Notes: generated by a model not told the origin, from the letters alone. DNA of 64,000 nucleotides from Adonisia turfae CCMR0081 (GCF_011009555.1 NZ_QXHD01000004.1:4829240-4893239); one strand, 5' to 3'. Positions 44,186 to 53,027 are shown, counted from the first letter of the stretch. Program-made: numbers and translations.

Positions 44186-44824
44186 ATGCGTCTTCCTTTA
44201 CCACAGCTGGCTGAGCGTGAGCGTCATCCGACCCACATTGCAGAGGTAATTGAAACGGCAACGACTGAGTTTTTGGCTCAATGTTTGGAGCCGGAAGATT
44301 TGAGTTTTCCGGCAATGCCACCCTTTGGTAGTTGGGTGAAGTCTTTTGATGAGGAAGCGGGCAATCAGATTTATGGGGTGGTTTACCATGCGACCACTAG
44401 CCCAATTGATTCGGTGCATCGGGCGCGGGCATTAGGGATGTCGCTGGAGGATTTACGTCAGCAGCAGCCGCAGATCTTTGCGATGTTGAAAACTGAATTT
44501 CGGGTGGCGATTGTCGGATTTGAGACGCCCAGTGAGCGCTACTATCAGCATTTGCCACCGCGACCACCACAGGTGCATCAGGCAGTCTATCGATGCGACC
44601 CGGATGAGGTCATCGGCTTTACGGAAGAGTTGGATTTTTTGCGGACGCTGTTGCAGGTGAGTGCGGTACCGAATGAGAGTTTGGTGGCAGCAGCGATTCG
44701 TGAGATTTATCAGCTACGGCAGTTTGAACGCGATTGGTTGGTGCTGGCTGGTCGAACGGTTGGGACTTTGCTCAAGGATGATTATGATCGACTGCGGATG
44801 ATCCTCAATCAGATTCATCCTTAA
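44186..44824 (+). CDS. HAS-barrel domain protein
   Basis: The 212-aa protein starts MRLPLPQLAERERHPTHIAEVIETATTEFLAQCLEPEDLSFPAMPPFGSWVKS, a beta-barrel segment like the HAS-barrel seen at the front of HerA-type ATPases. The rest is helical. There is no P-loop, so it is only the accessory domain. This is a known stand-alone cyanobacterial family of unknown function. It could be a subunit partner of an ATPase encoded elsewhere; that is inference. Confidence 0.65.
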   Translation: MRLPLPQLAERERHPTHIAEVIETATTEFLAQCLEPEDLSFPAMPPFGSWVKSFDEEAGNQIYGVVYHATTSPIDSVHRARALGMSLEDLRQQQPQIFAMLKTEFRVAIVGFETPSERYYQHLPPRPPQVHQAVYRCDPDEVIGFTEELDFLRTLLQVSAVPNESLVAAAIREIYQLRQFERDWLVLAGRTVGTLLKDDYDRLRMILNQIHP

Positions 44825-45138
44825 ACTGGCCAGCCAATTTTCTGACCAAATTGCAACGCCTTCTATGATGGACTTTACATTAAACCCACCAGAGGACGTA
44901 AATAGATTAGCCATAACAATAACGCTGGCACAACAAACAGTTACCCACTGGAATCAATGGGAAACCTGAAATAACTACATCTGGTTGGCAGTAACTTACG
45001 TGGATACTACTGCTCGATTTCCAAGGCACAAAAGTCTCTCCATCCCCAGTTTTTAGTGCTGTGGACTGGCTCAAGTTGAACACCTTAAGGAAAGAGGATT
45101 TGTCGAGAGATGGCGGGGTTGAGAGTTACTCAGCGATT
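44825..45138. other. Non-coding interval
   Basis: These 314 bp lie between the convergent HAS-barrel and amidase genes. I see no open frame, strong hairpin or repeat. Confidence 0.5.
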
Positions 45139-46572
45139 CTATTTTTGTGCTAAAGATGGAGCGATTTCCAGGTTAAAAGCTGTTGCTCCTAATTTGTTGT
45201 TGAAAACCTGGTGAAAGCTTGACCCCAGATCTACCAGATAGCTTTCACTGTAGGGGGGGGCTATAAATGTAATGCCGGTGGGAATGCCATTGGATTGGAA
45301 GCCATTGGGGATTGCGATCGCACTTAAATCTAGCAAATTTACAAAGTTTGTATAATACCCCAAGTTAGAATTTAGTCCCAAAGGCTCCTTTTCAATCTCT
45401 TCAATGCGATAAACTGTTCCTGTTGTTGGCACCACTAAACAATCAATCTCTTGCCAAAGGGGCTGAATTTTTTGCTTCAATGTTTCCATTGCATATATCC
45501 CTTCAAAGGCTTGAGATGCGCTGATATCTTTGGCTTTGAGAATAATCTCACGGGTGGTAAAAAACACGCTATCCAGATTGGCTTCAACAAATGCCCCCAC
45601 CGAGGCATAGCGCTCGGCCACCCAGGGGCCATTAAACAACAAGTTGTTAGCCTGCAAGAACGGTTCGTAGTCAATTTCAATACAGAGCCCACCTAAGTCT
45701 GTAAGGGTTTTGATAGCTTTGTCGTAGCAGGCTTCTACATCCGTATTGCCAAAAAACTCTCGCTGGCTGGGCACCCCAAATCGAAATGCTTGCTGGGTCT
45801 GATCAGAGCTTAAAGATGCTGGAGTAATATTGGCTGGTCGAGAGAATGGACTGTCTGGATCATATCCTTGGGCAATTTTTAGTATGGTCTGGGCATCTGT
45901 TGCCGTCAGCGAAAAAATTGAAAGACAGTCCAATGTTCTACACGCTTCAACCGTATGGCGAGTACTCAATAAGCCTCGCGTGGGTTTAAGTCCAACAATG
46001 TTGTTAAATCCAGCCGGGACCCGTCCAGAGCCCCCTGTGTCTGTGCCAATGGCAAACGCTACTAACCCATGGGCAACAGATAAGGCTGCCCCCGAACTGG
46101 ATCCACCCGGAATATGGTCTTCTGAAAAAGCGTTATGGGGAGCCGTATATCCAGTGCGAATCCCTACGAGTCCTGTGGCAAACTGGTCCAGATTGGTTTT
46201 GCCGATGAGTATGGCCCCAGCATCGAGGAGTTTTTGAACGGCTGGATTAGTGTGGGTGGCATCGTAGGCAAAGGCCGGGCAGGCCGCCGATGTGGGGATG
46301 CCTGCCACATCAATACAGTCTTTGACACTGAAGGGAATGCCCCACAGAGGGAGTTGCGATCGCTGGCTTGCGGACATGTTAGTCAGAGCCATCGCTTGTT
46401 TAATTAGTGTTTCTTCCGATAGCGTGTAGATCCAAATGCCATCATCTCCACGCTGTTTTAGCTTGGTGATAATGGTTTTAATCACCTGGACAGGCGTGAG
46501 TCTTCCCTGGGTATAACGTTCTTGGAGAGAAGAGATCGTTAGGAGAATGTCTATATCGGTGTGCTGAGTCAT
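45139..46572 (-). CDS. Allophanate hydrolase-like amidase (AtzF N-terminal domain only)
   Basis: The 477-aa protein is an amidase-signature enzyme. Lys84 in SVKDCIDVAG, Ser158/159 in PGGSSSG and nucleophile Ser182 in GTDTGGSGR form the Lys-Ser-Ser triad. The motifs FATGLVGIRTGY and GLLSTRHTVEACRTLDC match allophanate hydrolases, which release ammonia from urea-1-carboxylate. Full AtzF/DUR1,2-type enzymes carry an extra C-terminal domain of about 120 residues that is missing here. No urea carboxylase gene is in view. It is divergent from an ABC importer, suggesting a linked nitrogen substrate. Confidence 0.75.
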   Translation of the reverse strand: MTQHTDIDILLTISSLQERYTQGRLTPVQVIKTIITKLKQRGDDGIWIYTLSEETLIKQAMALTNMSASQRSQLPLWGIPFSVKDCIDVAGIPTSAACPAFAYDATHTNPAVQKLLDAGAILIGKTNLDQFATGLVGIRTGYTAPHNAFSEDHIPGGSSSGAALSVAHGLVAFAIGTDTGGSGRVPAGFNNIVGLKPTRGLLSTRHTVEACRTLDCLSIFSLTATDAQTILKIAQGYDPDSPFSRPANITPASLSSDQTQQAFRFGVPSQREFFGNTDVEACYDKAIKTLTDLGGLCIEIDYEPFLQANNLLFNGPWVAERYASVGAFVEANLDSVFFTTREIILKAKDISASQAFEGIYAMETLKQKIQPLWQEIDCLVVPTTGTVYRIEEIEKEPLGLNSNLGYYTNFVNLLDLSAIAIPNGFQSNGIPTGITFIAPPYSESYLVDLGSSFHQVFNNKLGATAFNLEIAPSLAQK

Positions 46573-46880
46573 AATTGCTTTCTTTACGGCATATGCATGG
46601 CCAAGGTCTTACTTGGTATAAAACGCAATAGGGCGAGCTATGGGAACAGCAGTATAGAGACAACGCTGTTTTCTGACAAGGGGAAACAGGGTTTGGGGAC
46701 TTTGATGGATTTGTAGAAGAAAATTTATCGATCCATAAATTTTATTGATTGATAGGGATGACCGTACATAAAGATTTGTAGTAAACGATACGGCTCAAAT
46801 TTCTACAGCTGTCAAAGTGTCTTCTAACGTGCGAGGTATTGACAGCAAGCTATCAGCAATCATGAGGATTGGAGGCGACC
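46573..46880. other. Divergent regulatory interval, amidase / ABC importer
   Basis: These 308 bp separate the divergent amidase and ABC importer genes. I checked for guanidine riboswitch core sequences on both strands and found none. An unusually good ribosome binding site GGAGG (46,871-46,875) lies 5 bp before the importer ATG. No -35/-10 pair stands out. Confidence 0.5.
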
Positions 46881-47981
46881 ATGCAGCGATCAGTTACACG
46901 CTTTTTTAACCGGCGTAGGTTTTTTGCACTCAGCAGTTTAACAGTCTGTTCCTTAACCCTGGCAATAGCCTGTTCACCAACAGCGGACGTTAATCAAACC
47001 GTTGAAGAGACAGCAGAAACAGCTGCTGTTGCTGCATCACCGACATCAGATTTACCCAAGGTGCGGGTAGGGTTTCAGACCGGTGATATCAATAACATCA
47101 CCATGGTTGCTTACAACGAGGGATACTTTGAGAAAGTGGGCCTGGATGTGGAAATGAGTCCCTACTCTTCCGGTGGGGCTATGGTGCCTGCCCTGGCAGC
47201 GGGTGAGGTGGATATTACCTGGTTCTTTCCTTTCCCCTCACTGACAGCGTTTGCCACGGGTATTGATATTGAGGTAGTGCTTTTAGACCATGCTCCCCTA
47301 ACGGCAGAACGCTTGATTGCGAATGAATTGGCAGCAGATGTGCCTAGTCTCAAGGGTAAAAACGTTGGAGTGACCATTGGTACCTCAGGTCACCATTCTC
47401 TCCTGGCTGCCCTGGATCAAGCGGGGTTGAGCCAAGACGACATCAACATGGTAAATCTAAAACCGTCTGAAATGGCGGCGGCCTTCTCTGCGAAGAAGAT
47501 TGATGCAGCTTGGACCTGGGAACCGGCGGCTGGTAAGCTCAATGAGCTGGGGGGTAAGGACATCGCCACAGCAAAATCAGTGGGAGCCTATGCGGTTGCC
47601 CTATGGGCCGCTCGTAAAGAGTTTGCAGAGGCCAACCCTGAGGTGATGGTCAAGTTTATGGAAGCCTGGGACATGGCCCAGCAGGATTATTTGGCCGATC
47701 TAAAATCTGGGCAAAAATGGGAAGCCGAACGTCTAAATCTGACGCCTGAAGAGTTTGGAGCCATGGTTGATCGGCAAGGATCAACAGTGGTGTTAATGGC
47801 AGATCAGCTGACTGACGAGTGGTTGGGTACCCCTGGACAGCCTGAGTCCACTAATCTGTATAAGGCTTATGAGGAATATGCTGTGTTCCTCGTGGATCAG
47901 GGTCGATTGGATAGTGCGCCAGAAGATTTGACGCCATTGATTAATTCTTCCTACGTGGCGGAATACCTGGAATCGAAATAA
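46881..47981 (+). CDS. ABC transporter substrate-binding lipoprotein (SsuA/TauA/NrtA-like)
   Basis: The protein is 366 aa. ATG 46881 was chosen over a TTG at 46869 because GGAGG ends 5 bp upstream. The N-terminus has twin arginines (NRRRFFALSS) and a hydrophobic core ending LAIACS, which suggests a Tat-exported or lipidated protein. The fold signature VRVGFQTGDINNITMVAYNEGYFEKVGLDVEM belongs to the NMT1/SsuA family. The family binds nitrate, sulfonates, taurine or pyrimidine precursors. The ligand here is unknown. It is followed after 53 bp by the ATPase gene. Confidence 0.85.
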   Translation: MQRSVTRFFNRRRFFALSSLTVCSLTLAIACSPTADVNQTVEETAETAAVAASPTSDLPKVRVGFQTGDINNITMVAYNEGYFEKVGLDVEMSPYSSGGAMVPALAAGEVDITWFFPFPSLTAFATGIDIEVVLLDHAPLTAERLIANELAADVPSLKGKNVGVTIGTSGHHSLLAALDQAGLSQDDINMVNLKPSEMAAAFSAKKIDAAWTWEPAAGKLNELGGKDIATAKSVGAYAVALWAARKEFAEANPEVMVKFMEAWDMAQQDYLADLKSGQKWEAERLNLTPEEFGAMVDRQGSTVVLMADQLTDEWLGTPGQPESTNLYKAYEEYAVFLVDQGRLDSAPEDLTPLINSSYVAEYLESK

Positions 47982-48034
47982 TCTTCTAACTTTCTATCCA
48001 TGCCCATTTAAAGATCTGTCTAATTTTTGTCAGC

Positions 48035-48856
48035 ATGTCTCAATCTCCTGTCCACGCAACGGTTAGCTCCCGTGAGCAGCATGGTCAACTTGAGGGAACT
48101 CAAGCTGAGATTGTTGCGCTAGATGCCGTCTCTTTCGGGTATAGTCGCAAGCGCTTGGTGCTGCAAGACCTAAACTTGGGTATCCAGCAAGGAGAGTTTT
48201 TAACGTTGTTGGGGCCATCGGGATGTGGAAAATCGACCATCCTCAATCTGATTGCTGGATTTTACAAACCATTAGCGGGTACTGTTTCCCACGGTGGGGA
48301 GGAGGTCAAGGGGCCATCCGCCAGGCGAGGGGTGGTCTTTCAAAGCAATGCCCTCTTTGACTGGATGACGGTTGAGCAAAATATTGGGTTTGGCTTTCGG
48401 TTTCAATCGCTTTCAAAATACGAAAAGCGACATCGAGTGGCAACTATTATTAACCTGGTGGGGTTACGGGGTAATGAGCGTAAGTACCCCTATCAGCTTT
48501 CGGGGGGAATGCGGCAACGGGTGGCGGTGGCTCGGTCCATGGTGGTGCAGCCGGAGATTTTGCTGATGGATGAACCTTTTGCGGCAGTGGACGTTCAGAC
48601 CCGTGAAGGGTTACAGGAGGAGTTGTTAAAGCTTCATGAGCAAGTAGCTGGGGCGATTTTGTTTGTTACCCATAGCATTGAGGAGGCTGTTTTTCTAAGC
48701 GATCGCATTGTGATTTTAGATCGCAATTTAGGCGGTATAGCCCACAATATTGAGATTCACCTGCCTGAACCCCGTTATACGGCGATGAATCGGGTGTCGG
48801 AGGCGTTTAATCAGTATCGAACGGATCTCTATTTGAAAATGAAGGCGATTAGTTAA
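48035..48856 (+). CDS. ABC transporter ATP-binding protein (SsuB/TauB-like)
   Basis: The 273-aa protein has Walker A GPSGCGKST (near residue 60), the signature LSGGMRQRVAVARS, Walker B ILLMDEPFAAVD and the H-loop FVTHSIEEAVF. These match the nitrate/sulfonate/taurine importer group. It forms the cytoplasmic motor of the adjacent importer. The first 30 residues are a variable tail. Confidence 0.93.
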   Translation: MSQSPVHATVSSREQHGQLEGTQAEIVALDAVSFGYSRKRLVLQDLNLGIQQGEFLTLLGPSGCGKSTILNLIAGFYKPLAGTVSHGGEEVKGPSARRGVVFQSNALFDWMTVEQNIGFGFRFQSLSKYEKRHRVATIINLVGLRGNERKYPYQLSGGMRQRVAVARSMVVQPEILLMDEPFAAVDVQTREGLQEELLKLHEQVAGAILFVTHSIEEAVFLSDRIVILDRNLGGIAHNIEIHLPEPRYTAMNRVSEAFNQYRTDLYLKMKAIS

Positions 48857-48872
48857 AGGTGAAGAGATGGTT

Positions 48873-48907
48873 CATGGAACGTCTGTGCAGTGGAGAAACG
48901 TTCCATG
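48873..48907. repeat. Inverted repeat related to the 42.3-kb palindrome
   Basis: CATGGAACGT (48,873-48,882) and ACGTTCCATG (48,898-48,907) form 10-bp arms around a 15-bp loop containing GTGGAGA. The pieces GGAACGTCT and GTGGAGA also occur in the 42.3-kb copy. It lies between the ATPase and permease genes of one operon. Confidence 0.75.
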
Positions 48908-48936
48908 GGTTTATACGTCAGAGGGGAAATAACCTG

Positions 48937-49773
48937 ATGCAGTTGAAGGTGTCTAAACAAGACGGGGTGCCTGCTTTTAAAGGGCAGGATCTGCAAACCC
49001 AGGCATTGCGTGAGAAAGGGGTGTTGTTTTGTGTTGCGATCGCAATTCCTACCCTGATCCTCATCCTCTGGGAAACCACCACCCGCATGGGTTGGATCGA
49101 CGAACTCTTTCTCCCCAGTTTGTCTGGTATTGTCACCGAGTTCTTAGCCATGACCCGCAAAGGGTATGCGGGTACTCCTGTCCTGAGTCATGTTCTAGGC
49201 AGTTTGCGGCGGGTATTCACGGCCTTTGGCATTGGTACCGTCGTTGGATTACTTCTAGGCCTGCTCATGGGTTACTACAAGTATGTTCGGGCGGCCTTTT
49301 ATATCGTCACTGAGATCCTGCGACCGATTCCGCCTTTGGCATTTATCACCCTGTTTATTCTTTGGTTTGGCATTGGTGAAGTCTCTAAAATTTTAATCAT
49401 CCTCTATGCCGGGGCCTTGATTGTCATGCTCAATACGATGGCAGGTGTGCAGTCTTGTCCCAAGGATAAGATTTTAGCCGCCCGCACCCTGGGGGCAAAC
49501 GATCTAGCTATTTTTCTATATGTGATTCTGCCTGCGGCATTACCTAGTATCTTTACCGGTATGCGGGTAGCTCTGTCTGTGGATTTTGGTATTTTGGTCG
49601 CCGCTGAGCTGTTGGCAGGGGATATAGGCATTGGCTACATCATCCAAGATGCCAGCGTTTTCTTTAATGTAGAAGCGCTGTTTGTTGGCATTTTGATGAT
49701 TGGCTTTTTTGGGGTGCTGTCCGACTTTCTCCTCAGGGCGATTGCATCAAAAGTCGTGCATTGGCAGGGGTAA
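48937..49773 (+). CDS. ABC transporter permease (SsuC/TauC-like)
   Basis: The protein is 278 aa from ATG 48937. Longer frames run back through the inverted repeat at 48.9 kb and were rejected. Six membrane segments surround the coupling loop EAA motif, AARTLGANDLAIFLYVILPAALPSI. FITLFILWFGIGEVSKILII and AAELLAGDIGIGYIIQDAS are typical of the sulfonate/taurine/nitrate permease group. It completes the importer with the two preceding genes. No further gene follows; a repeat-rich region begins at once. Confidence 0.9.
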   Translation: MQLKVSKQDGVPAFKGQDLQTQALREKGVLFCVAIAIPTLILILWETTTRMGWIDELFLPSLSGIVTEFLAMTRKGYAGTPVLSHVLGSLRRVFTAFGIGTVVGLLLGLLMGYYKYVRAAFYIVTEILRPIPPLAFITLFILWFGIGEVSKILIILYAGALIVMLNTMAGVQSCPKDKILAARTLGANDLAIFLYVILPAALPSIFTGMRVALSVDFGILVAAELLAGDIGIGYIIQDASVFFNVEALFVGILMIGFFGVLSDFLLRAIASKVVHWQG

Positions 49774-49847
49774 AAGTCCGTTGGTGTTAGGGATGTGTGA
49801 GAAAAGAAGAAATCGTTTTGAGGCTTGGCAATATCTGGTTGCTACTG

Positions 49848-50369
49848 TGTGTACACAAGTTCTGGAGACTAGTGCTTGCGGTCGCTTTACCCCCTCTAAC
49901 TTCCCCTTACCAAGGGGGAGGACCGGAGCTTCCTCCCTTACCGAGGGCAGGGTCGTTTCGTGTTCACCAGAGAAAATCTGTAAGGCTTATTACTTTGTTC
50001 ATACTGAATCGAGATATGATCGGAGGGAACCAAAACCGGTTGCTTGGGGTCCCTCCGAGTTCCCCAAACCCCCATGGCTAGGACCGGGAGGCCGCCCTAG
50101 GACCCAGCCTACTGAGTTGTCCTCAATTGCATTAAAGTAGGGGTTACGGCGGGGTCGATTAATCAGGTTATCGCATTGTTGTTTGGCCCACCTCCAAGTA
50201 GAGCATGCTTTTCCTCAAATGAGCTTTCAATGCCTTCAGATTTTCTGTCCAGACAATGAAACAGCCCTGCCTTGGTAAGGGGGAAACTCCAGTCCTCCCC
50301 CTTACCAAGGGGGAGTTAGAGGGGGTGATGCAACCGCGAACGCTAGTATCCAGGACTTATGTGTACACC
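49848..50369. mobile_element. 522-bp foldback/MITE-like element with ~140-bp inverted ends
   Basis: The left end (about 49,848-49,987) and the reverse complement of the right end (about 50,231-50,369) align closely. Shared landmarks, in order, are TGTACACA, CTGGA-ACTAG, CGGT-GC, ACCCCCTCTAACT, CCTTACC, AAGGGGGAGGAC, GGCAGGG, GTTTC and AGAAAATCTG. The central 240 bp is unrelated on the two sides and has no good gene. There is no transposase, so mobility would be in trans. No target duplication could be assigned. Confidence 0.75.
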
Positions 50370-50620
50370 GTAGGGTTTTAGACAAAAAGGGTTTTGTCCA
50401 TTTTTATAATGTTCTAAATCTCTCCTGATGAATCTCTTTACCCAGCTATCCATGATGTCAGAGTCTGGTCTGAAATACGACTGTGGATTCCCATGGTGCG
50501 GATTTCCAGAGGGCGCAAAGTGCTGGTACAAGGCATAGCCTAAAAGAGAACAATATTTCAATAAATCCTGCCAGGCGTTAAGATGTGCATAGATTAGATT
50601 TATTAGGAATAAATCCTATA

Positions 50621-50626
50621 AAGGAG
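50621..50626 (+). promoter_or_regulatory. Ribosome binding site of the sucrase/ferredoxin-like gene
   Basis: AAGGAG lies 2 bp before the ATG at 50629. The spacing is short, but it is the only good Shine-Dalgarno sequence here and supports that start. Confidence 0.5.
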
Positions 50627-50628
50627 CT

Positions 50629-51726
50629 ATGCACATTCTAGATAATCTGCCGGAAAATCTTGCTGACTGTCGCTATTGCTCCCAGGTCTCTAAGGCCAAT
50701 GGCGAAGATCCCATTGGTTCAGCCCCTCAGATAGATTACTGGCTAATTGTGGAAGTTCCTCAGCCCTGGCCCATCACAATGGCTACAGATAATCCAGCTA
50801 TCAGTCAGATATTTCCGCTGATCAAAAAGCTGATTTTTAGACGGGGAGTAATAGTGAGACCGATTGCGATCGCACCCGATCCCGACTATTCTGCCCCCGG
50901 CTTTACCCGCGTTCTGTATTACTCGCGTCCCGCAAAACAGTTTGCCAAGTACCTGAAAGAAGAATACCTGGTCCCCGAAGCTCTCACCATTGAGCTGGTT
51001 CTGGGCCTCTTAAATCGCCTATTGGGCAAAAAAAATCCGGTCAAGTCTTTTGCCACCTACCAACAAGAGACTCAACATATACGAGAGATGCTAGTGTGCA
51101 CCCACACCCAGGTTGATCTGGCCTGTGGCCGATTTGGCACTCCCATATATCGCCAGTTACGCAAACAATTTGGTCAGTCCCATGTTCGGGTATGGCAAAG
51201 CACTCACTTTGGTGGTCATCAGTTTGCCCCCACATTAATTGACCTACCCACAGGACAGTTTTGGGGGCACTTAGAGTCGGGTCTCCTAACACATCTGATG
51301 CAGCGCAGCGGCGATCAACGCCAGCTTGCATTATGCTATCGGGGCTGGGCAGGCGTTAACAAGTTTGAGCAGATGGCTGAGCGAGCGGTCTGGCAACAAG
51401 AAGGATGGGACTGGTTTAACTGCCCGAGAACTGTTAAAACCACCAGTAAGGGACTGACGGGAATTAAAAAACTTGCTTATCCGATCTTGAAAATCATTCC
51501 TATTAAATTGTTGCAGCTCTGGTTAGACCGCTGGACCAAAGGTGCAACCTGGGTCAATATGAGCGTTAGCTATGAGACATCCTCTGGCACTGGCATATAT
51601 AAGGTTACCGTTAAAGAGAAAGATGAAATTATCAGTGCTGGTAGTTCTGCAACCGAGGCCAATCAAACCATAAAGCTGAAACCCGTCAAACAATACCAGA
51701 TAGTACACTCCGTTAAAATCGTCTGA
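50629..51726 (+). CDS. Sucrase/ferredoxin-like (thioredoxin-fold [2Fe-2S]) protein
   Basis: The protein is 365 aa. The N-terminal region has ADCRYCSQVSKANGEDPIGSA. The core CTHTQVDLACGRFGTPIY (about residues 162-179) and HVRVWQSTHFGGHQFAPTLIDLPTGQFWG match the Suc_Fer-like family, where Cys and His pairs coordinate a [2Fe-2S] cluster in a thioredoxin fold. The name sucrase is historical, and no sucrose hydrolysis is expected. A basic, hydrophobic C-terminal region follows. The biological role is unknown. Upstream DNA is the repeat-rich interval; the gene seems monocistronic. Confidence 0.8.
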   Translation: MHILDNLPENLADCRYCSQVSKANGEDPIGSAPQIDYWLIVEVPQPWPITMATDNPAISQIFPLIKKLIFRRGVIVRPIAIAPDPDYSAPGFTRVLYYSRPAKQFAKYLKEEYLVPEALTIELVLGLLNRLLGKKNPVKSFATYQQETQHIREMLVCTHTQVDLACGRFGTPIYRQLRKQFGQSHVRVWQSTHFGGHQFAPTLIDLPTGQFWGHLESGLLTHLMQRSGDQRQLALCYRGWAGVNKFEQMAERAVWQQEGWDWFNCPRTVKTTSKGLTGIKKLAYPILKIIPIKLLQLWLDRWTKGATWVNMSVSYETSSGTGIYKVTVKEKDEIISAGSSATEANQTIKLKPVKQYQIVHSVKIV

Positions 51727-52089
51727 GCTTATGAATGCAACGATGGTGTAACCGTGATGCCCATGCCCAACGTTTGACCGTGTAATGAATTCAATACCTT
51801 TAGTCTGATGGCCCATTTTCTGTAATTTCGGGGTCATCGGCTATTTACTGCCTACTAGTACTGTGTGGTGTGTGTGGTGTGTGTGGCGTGTGTGGCGTAA
51901 GTTTGACCACTATCAAATGTGGATGGGGTGATCAGCCAGGAGATGATATTTACTAACGGCTGTAAGCCTATTGGGTGGGTGTTTATTGGTAACAAGGTAT
52001 GAAGGGTAAATTTATTTTCTATGCCCCGATCTAACCTAAGTACCTCAGAACTTGTTACATTAAACAGCTGGCATCAATGAACACAGTCT
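51727..52089. other. Non-coding interval with a 9-bp minisatellite
   Basis: These 363 bp hold a (GTGTGTGGY)4 minisatellite at 51,861-51,896 and no convincing gene or terminator. Confidence 0.5.
51861..51896. repeat. 9-bp minisatellite, four units
   Basis: The units are CTGTGTGGT, GTGTGTGGT, GTGTGTGGC and GTGTGTGGC. The first differs from the second by its first base, and the last two end in C. Confidence 0.9.
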
Positions 52090-52599
52090 ATGGAAAAAAC
52101 TAATACTAAAACGTTTGCTATTTTGGCCCCTGTGCCAGAACATCATTTGGTCTCGGGGCTTGATGCGATTACTCGCCAGCTGGACGATGATGCGATTGAG
52201 ACACAACCCATGGTAGCCTTAGGCAGCAATGCCTTTGAAGTTTTTGGGCAAGCAGATGCATTGCGTAAAGATCGCATGGCCGATGTTTATATTTATGCAT
52301 CCCATGCAGATAATCCCACTTTAAATCCCCAGGCGACCTGGAGGGCAACTTACATTAAACAGGTTCATTCTCGTCGAGGTCGCTATCCTGGCAAAGCGAT
52401 ACATCGCCCAGAAACAACCGCCACTGACAAACCCACCTGGGCCGTTTTTTGGTTACTCAAAGATTTAGAAAAACTTCAACCCCCTTTGCCCATCGGTAAG
52501 ATGAAGGCATTAGGCAAAAAATCTAATTATCCTCCCCGTTTTCTACCGGAAGGGCCAGTGTTGATAGAACATCCCATGCTTAGACGTCTCTTAGCCTAA
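52090..52599 (+). CDS. Hypothetical protein
   Basis: The 169-aa protein has no membrane segment or signal peptide. It shows a soluble alpha/beta-looking N-terminal half (FAILAPVPEHHLVSGLDAI) and a Pro/Lys-rich C-terminal half with RPETTATDKPTWAVFWLLKDLEKLQPPLP. I do not recognise a family. Composition and codon use look normal for the host, and the frame is long for chance here. It has no obvious partner genes. Confidence 0.5.
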   Translation: MEKTNTKTFAILAPVPEHHLVSGLDAITRQLDDDAIETQPMVALGSNAFEVFGQADALRKDRMADVYIYASHADNPTLNPQATWRATYIKQVHSRRGRYPGKAIHRPETTATDKPTWAVFWLLKDLEKLQPPLPIGKMKALGKKSNYPPRFLPEGPVLIEHPMLRRLLA

Positions 52600-52660
52600 G
52601 CCTCTGACAATAGCAAAGTCTGATAGTCATGGCGGTTTTGCGGGCCGATGATATTATTTT

Positions 52661-52720
52661 GGTAATTCTCGGCTACGCACGGTAATTCTCGGCTAAACAC
52701 GGTTTTTCTCAGCTAAATAC
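52661..52720. repeat. 20-bp tandem repeat, three units
   Basis: The units begin GGTAATTCTCGGCTACGCAC; the second and third copies show substitutions (GGCTAAACAC; then GGTTTTTCTC AGCTAAATAC). A fourth copy starts GGTCTC and breaks off. Confidence 0.85.
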
Positions 52721-52847
52721 GGTCTCAGGACTGGGTGGTGGATCTGTTTGGGAGGTGCGATCGCAAATTCTAAGCGGCCATAGCCGGAGACAGTAAGACA
52801 TTTTTACCAATGTCAATCATGCATTTGACCATAAGAATTTTATTTAA

Positions 52848-53027
52848 CCAGATATAACCCTGATCTACCAGCTAGTAGATGAAGAACTACTAGCCTATGC
52901 ACTGGTATTGGTATATCCAAACAACTCTGAAATGGAGGCAGCTATTGCTTAACTTTTCAATCGTCAGGAAAGCCAGGACCATCTACGAGCAATGGGTATT
53001 ATCCCTGTTGCTAATTTAAATTCCTAA
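52848..53027 (+). pseudogene. Decayed gene fragment with an in-frame stop
   Basis: One frame reads TLIYQLVDEELLAYALVLVYP, then an in-frame TAA at 52,950-52,952, then LFNRQESQDHLRAMGIIPV to a second stop at 53,025. The first part resembles the C-terminal strands of RelE/ParE-type toxins (LIYQ..DEELL). No start codon or antitoxin gene is present. The toxin reading is tentative. Confidence 0.35.

Larger units (their letters stand above)
49774..50628. other. Repeat-rich interval holding a foldback element
   Basis: These 855 bp contain the long inverted-repeat element at 49,848-50,369 and about 190 bp of unassigned DNA after it. A 72-codon frame on the minus strand (50,343-50,561) starts to the right and runs into the element's right arm. 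It has no recognised family and may be a truncated gene. Confidence 0.5.

Noticed and set aside
46573..46880. Guanidine riboswitch upstream of the importer or amidase
   Set aside because: The gene content suggested it, but the conserved core strings of guanidine-I, -II and -III riboswitches were not found on either strand.
49700..50140. 146-codon plus-strand frame
   Set aside because: It overlaps the end of the permease gene and the left arm of the foldback element; the product is low-complexity and shift-like.
50343..50561. 72-codon minus-strand frame (SWVKRFIRRDLEHYKNGQNPF)
   Set aside because: No family recognised. Its 3' end runs into the foldback element arm, so it may be a truncated gene, but evidence is too weak to list as a CDS.
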